Positions 56,266-64,000 of a stretch of DNA of 64,000 bases are shown one piece after another (the stretch's first letter is position 1; each line of letters begins with the position of its first letter). Below the pieces are notes generated by a model that had not been told where the DNA came from, did no database searches, and saw only the letters and a list, made by a program, of their open reading frames with translations. This DNA comes from Saprospiraceae bacterium (GTDB lineage: Bacteria > Bacteroidota > Bacteroidia > Chitinophagales > Saprospiraceae): assembly GCA_016722295.1 (NCBI GenBank), contig JADKGL010000029.1, positions 1 to 64,000 on the forward strand, in the 5' to 3' direction. The translations under genes were made by a program, and so were the position numbers.

Positions 56266-56380
56266 AAACTATAAAAAAGCATATTTTAAGCCTATATTTA
56301 GAAATCATTAACTAGTTCATTTTCAGAACTATTTGCATGAAAAATCGTTATTACCTGATGCAATTATCAATTTAAATCTT

Positions 56381-57472
56381 ATGAATCAAAAGTATTTATT
56401 CCCTATCTTGATTTTTACTATAGTATTTCAAACCCAGTGTAAAAAATCTTCAACACAAAATTCGAATCCAAAAGATAAATTAGCTGCATTAAAAGCGCAG
56501 TCAAAAGATATCGAGGAGCAGATTGCCAATCTTGAAATGGAAATTTTAAAATCTGATCCAAGTGCAGCACAAATTGTTAAAGCCAAGAAGATTAGTGTCG
56601 ACACTATCAAAAAATCAAATTTTAAACATTTCATTGAAGCACAAGGGACAGTTGATGCAAAGCAAAACGTTTTGGTCGCACCACAAATGCCTGGAGTGAT
56701 AAGTGCAATACATGTGAAAGAAGGAGATTATGTCAATGCAGGAAAAGTTCTAGCAAGTCTTGATGTGAGCGCAATGAGAAAAGGTTTGGATGAGTTACAT
56801 TCTGGAATAGCACTTGCGACTACAATGTATGAAAAACAGAAAAAATTATGGGATCAAAATATTGGAAGTGAGGCTCAGTATCTGCAAGCAAAAAATCAAA
56901 AGGAACAATTAGAATTGAAATTGCAAACCCTTCAAGCTCAGATATCTACAGCAACTATAAAATCACCGATCTCAGGTATCGTTGATGAAATAAAGGTCAA
57001 AATAGGAGAAGTAGCTAGTCCAGGGTTTACTGGTATAAGAGTAGTGAATGGAAAAGAACTAACGGTAAGAGCAAAGATTAGTGATTTGTATATCACTAAA
57101 GTAAAAAAGGGTGATATTGTAGATTTGTATTTTCCAGATTTTGAAAAAAGTTTTCAAACTAAGGTTCAATATGTAGGACAAACAGTAAATAGTGCATCGC
57201 GTACATTTATGGTTGAAACTGGACTTCCGAATACAAAGGAAAGAGTTGTAGCAAATCAAATTGTAAAGATTAAAATTAAAGATAAAGAAATCAAAAATGC
57301 AGTGGTTGTATCGACTAATTTTATCCAGAAAAGTATTGATGGTGAGGATTATATTTTAGTTGCTGAAAAATCGTCTGATGATAAGTGGTACGCCAGAAAG
57401 AAATTAATCAAATCTGGTGCAGAATATGATGGAAGGACTATAATTGAATCTGGAATTAAGGAAGGGATTTGA
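56381..57472 (+). CDS. RND efflux periplasmic adaptor, C-terminal frameshift
   Basis: A membrane-fusion protein linking an inner-membrane RND pump to the outer membrane. A leader with possible lipid anchor Cys20 is followed by a coiled coil (LAALKAQSKDIEEQIANLEM), the lipoyl/barrel-sandwich APQMPGVISAIHVKEGDYVN, a helical hairpin, and TIKSPISGIVDEIKVKIGEV. I chose ATG 56381 for the leader; the frame is open from 56333. The frame ends IIESGIKEGI at 57472. The next frame continues DLIISFGYSEIVDGQLIQI to 57525. Adding one G in the ggg run restores a longer protein. The pump gene follows 19 bp after the restored stop. Confidence 0.9.
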   Translation: MNQKYLFPILIFTIVFQTQCKKSSTQNSNPKDKLAALKAQSKDIEEQIANLEMEILKSDPSAAQIVKAKKISVDTIKKSNFKHFIEAQGTVDAKQNVLVAPQMPGVISAIHVKEGDYVNAGKVLASLDVSAMRKGLDELHSGIALATTMYEKQKKLWDQNIGSEAQYLQAKNQKEQLELKLQTLQAQISTATIKSPISGIVDEIKVKIGEVASPGFTGIRVVNGKELTVRAKISDLYITKVKKGDIVDLYFPDFEKSFQTKVQYVGQTVNSASRTFMVETGLPNTKERVVANQIVKIKIKDKEIKNAVVVSTNFIQKSIDGEDYILVAEKSSDDKWYARKKLIKSGAEYDGRTIIESGIKEGI

Positions 57473-57544
57473 TTATTTCATTTGGCTATAGTGAGATTGT
57501 AGACGGACAATTAATTCAAATCTAAACCGAATATAATAGCAAAT

Positions 57545-60500
57545 ATGAATTTAGAAAAATTTAAAGAATTAAAGTTCACCAAATGGTGTATTGAGAATTC
57601 AACTAGCGTATATATTTTTACGATCTTGATCTGTCTTGCTGGATGGATAGCATATCAAAGGATTCCAAAGGAATTATTTCCTGACATTGTCGTTCCTACA
57701 ATTTCAATTGCCACAATTTATCCAGGAGCAACGCCTCAAGATATCGAGAACTTAATATCAAAGCCTATCGAGAAGCAATTGAAATCTATCAATGGTATTA
57801 AAAAAGTTACAAGCAGTTCATTGTCAGATTTTTCATTAGTGATAGCTGAGTTTTCTACAGATCAGAATCCTGTTCTGTGCAAACAAAAAGTTTCAGATGC
57901 TGTCGATAAGGCAAAGAAGGATCTGCCAACAGATCTAAAGGAAGACCCTCAAGTGAGGGAATTCGATTTTAGTGAAATGCCTATTATGAATATTAATATT
58001 GCAGGTGATTTCCCACTAGATAGAATTAAAAATTTTGCAGAACAACTTCAAGATAAAATTGAATCAAACAAGGAAATTACACGTGTTGATATTTTAGGTG
58101 GTGTAGAGCGTGAGATTCAAGTTGATGTCGACTTGATCAGAATGAATGCAATAGGCATTACTTTTAATGACATTGAAGGTGCAATAGCAAGACAAAATTT
58201 AAATATTTCGGGTGGAGAAATCCAAATCGGTGACTTGAGAAGAAATATCAGGATCACTGGGGAATTTGATAAACCTAGTGATATTGGGAATCTTGTGATT
58301 CGATCATTTTTGGGAAATACTATATATCTTAAAGATGTTGCAATTGTTCGTGATGGATTTAAAGAGAAGCAGGATTTTGCTCGATTGGATGATAAGTCTG
58401 TGGTTACTTTAAATGTCATCAAAAGAAGTGGAACAAATTTGATTGAAGCGACGGATAAAATATATAAGATAATAGATGATTTTAAAGCAAATAAATTTCC
58501 TGATGGATTGACTATAAAAGTGACAGGAGATACTTCAGAAAATACAAGAGTTCAATTACATGATTTATTAAATACAGTAATTTTAGGATTCATATTTGTT
58601 GTATTTATATTGATGTTCTTCATGGGATTTACCAATGCATTTTTTGTGGGACTTTCTGTTCCCTTATCATGTATGTTGGCATTTCTCATTATGCCAGGAA
58701 TGGATATGTCCATGAATGTCATTGTGTTATTCTCATTTTTATTAGCTTTAGGTATCGTCGTGGATGATGCCATTGTAGTCATCGAGAATACACATCGCAT
58801 TTTCAATTCAAATAAGGATATGTCTATAGCGAAAGCTGCATCTTATGCAGCAGGAGAGGTGTTCTTACCAGTATTCACAGGGACATTGACTACGCTAATG
58901 CCATTTGTTCCATTATTATTTTGGCCTGGGATTATTGGTAAATTCATGAGCAATCTTCCAGTTACATTGATTATTACTCTTGGGGCATCATTATTTGTAG
59001 CTTACGTTATGAATCCTGTGTTTGCTGTGAGTTTTATGCAAAGAGAAGAACATGGAAAGTTGTCGGAATGGAAGGATTATAAAAAGGCATTCATATTTTT
59101 TATTGTACTAGCACTTTGTGGGTATTTATTTTTAGGAAACGGAATAGGCAATTTTGCCGTTGTTTGTCTGATTTGTATAGTTCTATATATTTTATTTATC
59201 GAGAAAGCAATTTTATTCTTTCAAAATAGATTGTGGCCAAAAGTATTGAATGTTTATAGAGCTATTCTTAAAGTTTTTATTAAAAGATACACGCCAATTG
59301 CCGTTTGTGTTGGGGCATTATTGTTTTTGATTTTAAGTTGGGTGTTTTATTTATCGACGAATCCTAAAGTCGAGAATTTCCCAAATGGCGAACCAAATTT
59401 TGCATTTGTATATTGCAAAATGCCAATAGGAACTGACGCATCTACGACCGATTCTGTTACTCGATTTATTGAACAAAGAGTGCATAAAGTTCTTGGAGAG
59501 AAGAATCCAATAGTATCGTCAGTGATAACCAACGTTGGTCTTGGAGCGGGTGATCCCGATAATCCAGATCGAGTTCCTACACCACATAAGAGTAAGGTAT
59601 CTGTGGCCTTTGTAAGATTTGCTGATCGAGGCGGAAAATCAACTACAGAAGTTTTAGATTCATTGAGAAATGAATTTGCAAGTGGGGTAGCAGGTGCAGA
59701 AATTTCCGTAGAAAAGGAGAGAAATGGACCACCAACAGGTAAACCAATAAGTATTGAAATTTCTGGGGATGATTTTGATGTTCTCGATCGAATAGGAAAG
59801 AATCTTATAAAGCGTATTGGTGAAGCTGGTATCAAAGGAATAGATGGCTTAAAGTCAGATTTGCAAATTAGTAAGCCGGAAATAATATTGAAAATTGATG
59901 AAGAGAAGGCGCAACGAGAAGGAGTTACAGTTGCACAGATTGCTTTGGAAATAAGGACAGCACTTTTTGGTAAAGAAGTGTCAAAATTTAGAGATAAGAA
60001 TGATGATGCGCCAATTATTTTAAGACTACAAGAGAAGGATCGATTGAAGGTAGAGGAGTTACTCAATCTTGATATATCATTTATGGATATGGCTGCGGGT
60101 CAATTTAAGCAGGTACCAATTTCTTCTTTAGCGAAAATATCTTATGGCAATTCTATAAGTGGTATCAATAGAAAAAATCAAAAAAGACTTGTCACGTTTT
60201 CTTCAGATGTCATGTCTGGATATAATGCTGCAGATATTATAACTCAAATTACAGAATTATCTAAACGAATGGAAATTCCGGAAGGATATGAAATTGCATT
60301 CACTGGAGATCAAGAAGCAATGAATGAAACCATTGACTTTTTTGCAGTAGCATTTCCTGCTGCATTAGCATTTATGTTTTTAATACTCGTAACTTTATTT
60401 AACTCAGCTGTAAAACCTATGATAATCTTTTCAACTGTGTTGTTTAGTTTAATAGGAATTGCATTGGGTTTTGGGATATTTAGAATGACACTTAGTGTGG

Positions 60501-60913
60501 TCATGACTGGAGTAGGTGTTTTTGCATTAGCAGGGATCGTCGTAAGGAATGGAATATTGCTGGTTGAATTTATTGATGAATTGCGATTGCGAGGTCTGAG
60601 CATACAAGAGGCTGTGGTCGAAGGTGGTGCAACAAGATTAACTCCTGTAGTATTGACAGCATCAGCTGCAATACTAGGTTTGATTCCATTTGCGATAGGT
60701 TTGAATATGGATTTTGAAAGTTTGTTTACACATTTTGATGCTAAGTTTTTCCTTGGTGGTGATAATGTGGCATTCTGGGGACCACTTGCATGGACGATGA
60801 TTTTTGGATTAATCGTAGCCACTTTTTTGACTTTGTTGGTTCTTCCTACTATGTATATGCTTGGATATAAAACGCGTGAAAAATTCAGGAGATTGTTTTC
60901 AAAAATATTTTAA
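57545..60913 (+). CDS. RND family efflux pump inner-membrane subunit
   Basis: A 1122-residue proton-driven exporter of the AcrB/HAE1 type. Twelve helices are visible in two halves, each with a large periplasmic loop. TM1 follows residue 24. IYPGATPQDIENLISKPIEK is the porter-domain start, and the proton-relay Asp pair lies in LALGIVVDDAIVVIENTHRI. The second half carries TLFNSAVKPMIIFSTVLFSL and TPVVLTASAAILGLIPFAIG. It is longer than the usual 1040 residues because of an extra hydrophobic insertion near residues 515-560. It pairs with the preceding adaptor. No outer-membrane TolC partner is in the window. Substrate unknown. Confidence 0.93.
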   Translation: MNLEKFKELKFTKWCIENSTSVYIFTILICLAGWIAYQRIPKELFPDIVVPTISIATIYPGATPQDIENLISKPIEKQLKSINGIKKVTSSSLSDFSLVIAEFSTDQNPVLCKQKVSDAVDKAKKDLPTDLKEDPQVREFDFSEMPIMNINIAGDFPLDRIKNFAEQLQDKIESNKEITRVDILGGVEREIQVDVDLIRMNAIGITFNDIEGAIARQNLNISGGEIQIGDLRRNIRITGEFDKPSDIGNLVIRSFLGNTIYLKDVAIVRDGFKEKQDFARLDDKSVVTLNVIKRSGTNLIEATDKIYKIIDDFKANKFPDGLTIKVTGDTSENTRVQLHDLLNTVILGFIFVVFILMFFMGFTNAFFVGLSVPLSCMLAFLIMPGMDMSMNVIVLFSFLLALGIVVDDAIVVIENTHRIFNSNKDMSIAKAASYAAGEVFLPVFTGTLTTLMPFVPLLFWPGIIGKFMSNLPVTLIITLGASLFVAYVMNPVFAVSFMQREEHGKLSEWKDYKKAFIFFIVLALCGYLFLGNGIGNFAVVCLICIVLYILFIEKAILFFQNRLWPKVLNVYRAILKVFIKRYTPIAVCVGALLFLILSWVFYLSTNPKVENFPNGEPNFAFVYCKMPIGTDASTTDSVTRFIEQRVHKVLGEKNPIVSSVITNVGLGAGDPDNPDRVPTPHKSKVSVAFVRFADRGGKSTTEVLDSLRNEFASGVAGAEISVEKERNGPPTGKPISIEISGDDFDVLDRIGKNLIKRIGEAGIKGIDGLKSDLQISKPEIILKIDEEKAQREGVTVAQIALEIRTALFGKEVSKFRDKNDDAPIILRLQEKDRLKVEELLNLDISFMDMAAGQFKQVPISSLAKISYGNSISGINRKNQKRLVTFSSDVMSGYNAADIITQITELSKRMEIPEGYEIAFTGDQEAMNETIDFFAVAFPAALAFMFLILVTLFNSAVKPMIIFSTVLFSLIGIALGFGIFRMTLSVVMTGVGVFALAGIVVRNGILLVEFIDELRLRGLSIQEAVVEGGATRLTPVVLTASAAILGLIPFAIGLNMDFESLFTHFDAKFFLGGDNVAFWGPLAWTMIFGLIVATFLTLLVLPTMYMLGYKTREKFRRLFSKIF

Positions 60914-60916
60914 TTA

Positions 60917-61359
60917 TTGAATTTGAGATTTAAATCATTTATTATAAGTTTTATTGCATTTGCATTTGCGACGACATTCTTTATTGAATGCAGATCAAAA
61001 GCAAGTGTGCAGCCAAAGACTGAAACTCCTCAATCAGTTACTGATAAGCTAGCCAGTCCATCAGAAGCAAGAAATGGAGATTATTTAAATGATGTTCCAA
61101 AAAAGTAATTAAGGTTTATGAATATGTACTTGAAAATGATAAACCGATGGCAGGCTATGTCGGAGGGAGGATTTTTCAGAACAGAGAAAGGAAATTGCCC
61201 AAATCAAGTAATAATGGAAATAGAATAGAATATAAAGAATGGGATGTCAATCCCAAAAAACCAGGGAAGAATAGGGGAGCGGAACGATTGATCACGGGAG
61301 ATAATCGATCTGCCTATTATACTAAAGATCATTATAAAACTTTTATACAATTCAAATGA
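60917..61359 (+). pseudogene. exported barnase-type ribonuclease, single frameshift
   Basis: A guanyl-preferring RNase of the barnase/N1 family with an N-terminal signal (hydrophobic ISFIAFAFATTFFIE before Cys25, possibly a lipid anchor). The first frame (60917-61108, TTG start) ends at VPKK. One extra A in the ccaaaaaag run joins it to VIKVYEYVLENDKPMAGYVG in the second frame. The catalytic residues of barnase are all seen: Glu (barnase E73) in YKEWDVN, Arg R83 in NRG, Arg R87 in ERLI, and His H102 in KDHYKTF. IFQNRERKLP is the substrate-binding segment. The stop overlaps the barstar start by 4 bp, so the two are co-translated. Confidence 0.83.
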
Positions 61360-61826
61360 ATCAATCATTTTGTTTAATTAAGGAAGAAGATGCAATTTTG
61401 CCAAAGTCAAAACCAAAATATTGGCATATGGCAATATTGGACTGCAATAATTTCAAAGATGAGAGTTCATTTTATTTGGAATTAAAAAAATTGTTTAAAC
61501 TACCTTCTTATTTCGGAAATAATCTCGATGCAGTTGCAGATTGTTTAACTGATCTTGAGTGGATTAAAAAGTCAAATATCATCATTATTATTCATAATAT
61601 TGATGCGATTGATCCGGAGGATGAAATCAAAAATAGAATTATAAAAGATTTCTTGCTAATCTTAAAAGACACTATGAATTTGTGGAATGTTAAAGGAAAT
61701 GAAGGATTCGCTCCAAAAAAATTCTACACTTTTATCTACAAAACTGATCGCACAGAAAAATTATTAAAAGAATTGAATTTGGAAGTTAAAGTTCACACAC
61801 AACTGCCAATTCAACGAATAGTATGA
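61356..61826 (+). CDS. barstar-family RNase inhibitor
   Basis: A 156-residue cytoplasmic protein. A Bacteroidota-type N-extension is followed by the barstar domain: MAILDCNNFKDESSFYLELK, then LPSYFGNNLDAVADCLTDLE (the helix that plugs the barnase active site, including the conserved YFGNNLDAV with Asp), and a hydrophobic strand NIIIIIHNIDAI. Barstars block the RNase until it leaves the cell. The 4-bp overlap with barnase ensures matched synthesis. It ends 7 bp from the convergent glyA. Confidence 0.88.
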   Translation: MNQSFCLIKEEDAILPKSKPKYWHMAILDCNNFKDESSFYLELKKLFKLPSYFGNNLDAVADCLTDLEWIKKSNIIIIIHNIDAIDPEDEIKNRIIKDFLLILKDTMNLWNVKGNEGFAPKKFYTFIYKTDRTEKLLKELNLEVKVHTQLPIQRIV

Positions 61827-61833
61827 TTTCCAT

Positions 61834-63102
61834 TTACGGATAAAGAGGGAAGTCCTTCATATAGAGATTTACCTTAGCTTTAATTTCCTTTAAAGCGGAT
61901 TCTTGATTTATATTGCGCAAAAGATAATCGATCCAATCTGCTACTTGGATGAAGTCACTCTCTACAAATCCTCTTGTAGTCATAGCAGCTGTTCCAAGTC
62001 GAATTCCAGAAGTGGTCATAGGAGGAGTTGGATCAAATGGTATCATATTTTTATTGACAGTTATATCCGCAAGGACTAGTGAATTCTCTGCAACTTTACC
62101 TGTTACAGATACCGACCTTAAGTCTAATAGAAATAAATGATTGTCAGTACCTCCTGAAACGATAGAATATCCTTTGTCCACAAAAGCTTTTGAAAATGCT
62201 TTTGCATTGGCCATAACTTGTTTGGAATAATTTTTAAATTCAGGTGAAAGAGCCTCACCAAATGCTACTGCCTTCGAAGCAATCACGTGCTCCAATGGAC
62301 CTCCTTGTATGCCAGGAAATACAGCCATATTTAATAAATGGGACATTTTTAATAAATTCCCTTTTTTATCAGTTTTCCCCATTGGGTTGTCAAAGTCTTT
62401 TCCCATCATTATAATTCCACCACGTGGACCTCTTAACGTCTTATGTGTAGTCGAAGTCACAATATGACAGTGAGGAATTGGGTCATTTAATAAGTCTGCT
62501 GCAATTAAACCAGCTGGATGAGCTATATCAGCTAATAAAATAGCGCCTACTGCATCTGCGATCTCTCGAAGTGACTTATAATCCCAATCTCTTGAATATG
62601 CTGAAGCACCACAAATAATCAATTTTGGTTTGGATTCTATGGCTTTGGATTTGATTTCATCTAAGGATACTCTTCCTGTTTCAATATCTACGTGATAAAA
62701 TACTACATTGTAATTTTTTCCACTAAAATTTACAGGTGATCCATGACTCAAATGACCTCCATGGGCTAAATCTAAACCCATAATGGTATCACCGGGATTC
62801 AATATACATGTTTGAACAGCCATGTTTGCTTGTGCACCAGAGTGGGGTTGTACGTTTGCATATTCTGCCCCAAACAAGTTACAAAGTCTGTTTATAGCTA
62901 ATGATTCTATTTCATCTACTACTTCACAGCCGCCATAATATCTTTTGCCAGGATATCCTTCGGCATATTTGTTAGTAAGACAAGTGCCCATTGTTTCCAT
63001 CACTTCTTTACTGACAAAATTTTCCGAGGCTATTAATTCTATGCCATGTCTTTGTCTTTCAAGTTCTTTCTGAAGAAGAGATTGTATTATTTGATCTTTC
63101 AT
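61834..63102 (-). CDS. glyA: serine hydroxymethyltransferase
   Basis: PLP enzyme that converts serine and tetrahydrofolate to glycine and 5,10-methylene-THF. The 422 residues have GIELIASENFVSKEVMETMG, YAEGYPGKRYYGGCEVVDEI, NVQPHSGAQANMAV, and VTSTTHKTLRGPRGGIIMMG with the PLP lysine (THKTLRGPRGG). PFDPTPPMTTSGIRLGTAAM and TTRGF close the active site. The length is normal. A strong terminator hairpin separates it from the repeat protein upstream. Confidence 0.96.
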   Translation of the reverse strand: MKDQIIQSLLQKELERQRHGIELIASENFVSKEVMETMGTCLTNKYAEGYPGKRYYGGCEVVDEIESLAINRLCNLFGAEYANVQPHSGAQANMAVQTCILNPGDTIMGLDLAHGGHLSHGSPVNFSGKNYNVVFYHVDIETGRVSLDEIKSKAIESKPKLIICGASAYSRDWDYKSLREIADAVGAILLADIAHPAGLIAADLLNDPIPHCHIVTSTTHKTLRGPRGGIIMMGKDFDNPMGKTDKKGNLLKMSHLLNMAVFPGIQGGPLEHVIASKAVAFGEALSPEFKNYSKQVMANAKAFSKAFVDKGYSIVSGGTDNHLFLLDLRSVSVTGKVAENSLVLADITVNKNMIPFDPTPPMTTSGIRLGTAAMTTRGFVESDFIQVADWIDYLLRNINQESALKEIKAKVNLYMKDFPLYP

Positions 63103-63130
63103 TATCTTTTTTTAAATAGTGCACAAAATA

Positions 63131-63161
63131 AAAAAGTCGAGGTGATTCACCTCGACTTTTT
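63131..63161. terminator. strong hairpin terminator between the repeat protein gene and glyA
   Basis: A 15-bp perfect inverted repeat, AAAAAGTCGAGGTGA at 63131-63145 and its complement at 63147-63161, with a GC-rich core and T runs at both ends. It follows the stop of the repeat protein on the minus strand and stands 29 bp before the glyA ATG. It can work in either direction. Confidence 0.85.
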
Positions 63162-63183
63162 ATTATATCTTTGCAAAATTTGA

Positions 63184-64000
63184 TTATTGCTCGATACCTA
63201 AAGACTTTAAAGTCTGCATGTCTAATTGACCGATTGGAAGACCTTTATCTTTTTGGTACTTAACTAAAGCAGATTTAGTCTGAGATCCTAAAACATTATC
63301 TTGAGGACCTGGATCATAACCAGCAGCTTTAAGAGCTCTTTGTACAGAGATTACCAATTCTGAAGTTACTTTAGAACCACAAACGATTTCTCTCCACTCA
63401 GTGAATCCACCTGGTTTTACTAATCTCTTCTTAGTGATTGTCTTGTATTCAGCTGGTACATCTACTGTCGTAGTTGTAGCTGGGCTAGATACTTTTGACA
63501 TAGTAACAGTCTCGTACTGAGCAGCTACATCTTGAGAAGTAGAAGAAGCAGGAGCTTTTACTTTTTGTACAGTTCTTGTTTTGTATTCAGCTGGTACACT
63601 TACTGATTCAGTAGTAGCAGGTGATTTTAATTTTGTAACTGTTCTAGTCTCATATTGAGCAGGAACTTCAACTGTTGTAGTAGTAGCAGGGCTAACTAAT
63701 TTTTGGTAAGTTCTATTTGAATATTCAGCAGGAACTTCAACAGAAGTTGTAGTAGCAGGGCTTACTAATTTTTGATAAGTTCTTGTTGCATATTGAGCTG
63801 GAACTTCTCTTGTAGTAGTAGTAGCTGGGCTAACTAATTTTGAATAAGTTCTTGTCTCATATTGAGCAGCTACATCAACTGATCTAGTAGTTGCAGGAGA
63901 TTTTAATTTTTGGTAAGTTCTAGTAGAATAAGTAGCAGGAACATCTACAGTTTTAGTGCATGATTCTCCATTATCTTGGTAACCTGCATCACAACCTTTT
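63184..64000 (-). CDS. peptidoglycan-binding protein with 23-residue repeats (5' end outside the window)
   Basis: The frame is open from the window edge to the stop at 63184, about 272 residues, and continues beyond the window. It begins near the edge with KGCDAGYQDNGESCTK, possibly a disulfide-stabilised module. Eight 23-residue repeats follow (63397-63948). The C-terminus is a peptidoglycan-binding PG_binding_1 domain: ELVISVQRALKAAGYDPGPQ, LGSQTKSALVKYQKDKGLP, DMQTLKSLGI. It is probably a cell-envelope protein, with the repeats as an extended spacer. The internal Met at 63501 is not the start. Signal sequence and size cannot be seen. Confidence 0.85.
   Translation of the reverse strand, partial: KGCDAGYQDNGESCTKTVDVPATYSTRTYQKLKSPATTRSVDVAAQYETRTYSKLVSPATTTTREVPAQYATRTYQKLVSPATTTSVEVPAEYSNRTYQKLVSPATTTTVEVPAQYETRTVTKLKSPATTESVSVPAEYKTRTVQKVKAPASSTSQDVAAQYETVTMSKVSSPATTTTVDVPAEYKTITKKRLVKPGGFTEWREIVCGSKVTSELVISVQRALKAAGYDPGPQDNVLGSQTKSALVKYQKDKGLPIGQLDMQTLKSLGIEQ
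63397..63948 (-). repeat. eight tandem 69-bp (23-residue) repeats
   Basis: Consensus V(D/E)VPAxYxTRTYQKLxSPATTT. Units 1-7 keep VPAxY or VAAxY at the start and SPATT or APASS at the end. The eighth changes to KKRLVKPGGFTE and leads to the PG-binding domain. DNA similarity among units is moderate to high. The pattern suggests expansion by slippage or recombination. Confidence 0.9.

Noticed and set aside
59347..60822. Two long open frames on the minus strand opposite the RND pump
   Set aside because: They are the reverse reading of a well-supported pump gene, rich in Ser, Ile and Asn, with no family motif. They are shadows.
63397..63948. Possible CRISPR array
   Set aside because: The 69-bp units are in frame, code for a 23-residue repeat and lack distinct spacers.

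Overview
The window is AT-rich DNA from a Bacteroidota chromosome, most likely a Saprospiria- or Cytophagia-like lineage. The evidence is a PorT-type gliding/type IX secretion (T9SS) gene next to ubiE, a large secreted protein with a gliding-motility type B sorting domain, a signal peptidase I carrying the Bacteroidota N-terminal membrane extension, DUF2795, many lipoproteins, and -7 boxes of the Bacteroidota form TAnnTTTG. The lineage below phylum is inference.

Layout. 1-4.3 kb is a decayed stretch: an IS1634-like transposase remnant, a truncated BtuF-like binding protein, a PD40 beta-propeller gene and signal peptidase I, all with several frameshifts. 4.3-24.6 kb is ordinary chromosome: rluE-like, ychF, porT/ubiE, a pair of related unknown exported proteins, yjdF-like, cmk, DUF2795, queA, an orphan MacB-like permease, a 1.1-kilo-residue T9SS repeat protein, rdgB, ilvE, an AI-2E exporter, a TM-helix channel protein, DUF2237, an OmpA lipoprotein and a TonB-C-like/TPR pair.

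25-55.7 kb is one large surface-polysaccharide locus. It starts with nonulosonic (sialic-type) acid genes neuB, neuC and neuA, with a 2-hydroxyacid dehydrogenase inserted between neuC and neuA. It continues with a flippase (Wzx), a polymerase/ligase (Wzy), about eight glycosyltransferases, two methyltransferases, an AsnB-type amidotransferase, a GDP-mannose 3,5-epimerase of the plant type and two CDP-paratose-2-epimerase-like SDRs. A distinct module follows: a VpsJ-like toroid, a fused two-domain oxidoreductase, a heparinase-like protein, a WbuB-type transferase and an epimerase. The locus ends with convergent gmd/fcl for GDP-L-fucose. GDP-fucose, GDP-L-galactose and a CMP-nonulosonate are therefore the predicted donors.

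55.8-64 kb holds an HsdR-N-like nuclease-fold protein, an RND efflux adaptor and pump, an exported barnase with its barstar inhibitor, glyA, and the 3' part of a peptidoglycan-binding protein with eight 23-residue repeats.

A window-wide oddity is that many conserved genes are split by single-base shifts, most of which look like one missing base in a short homopolymer (ubiE, neuA, three transferase genes, the RND adaptor, barnase). Residual sequencing error is the simplest explanation, but real decay cannot be excluded, above all in the first 4.3 kb.
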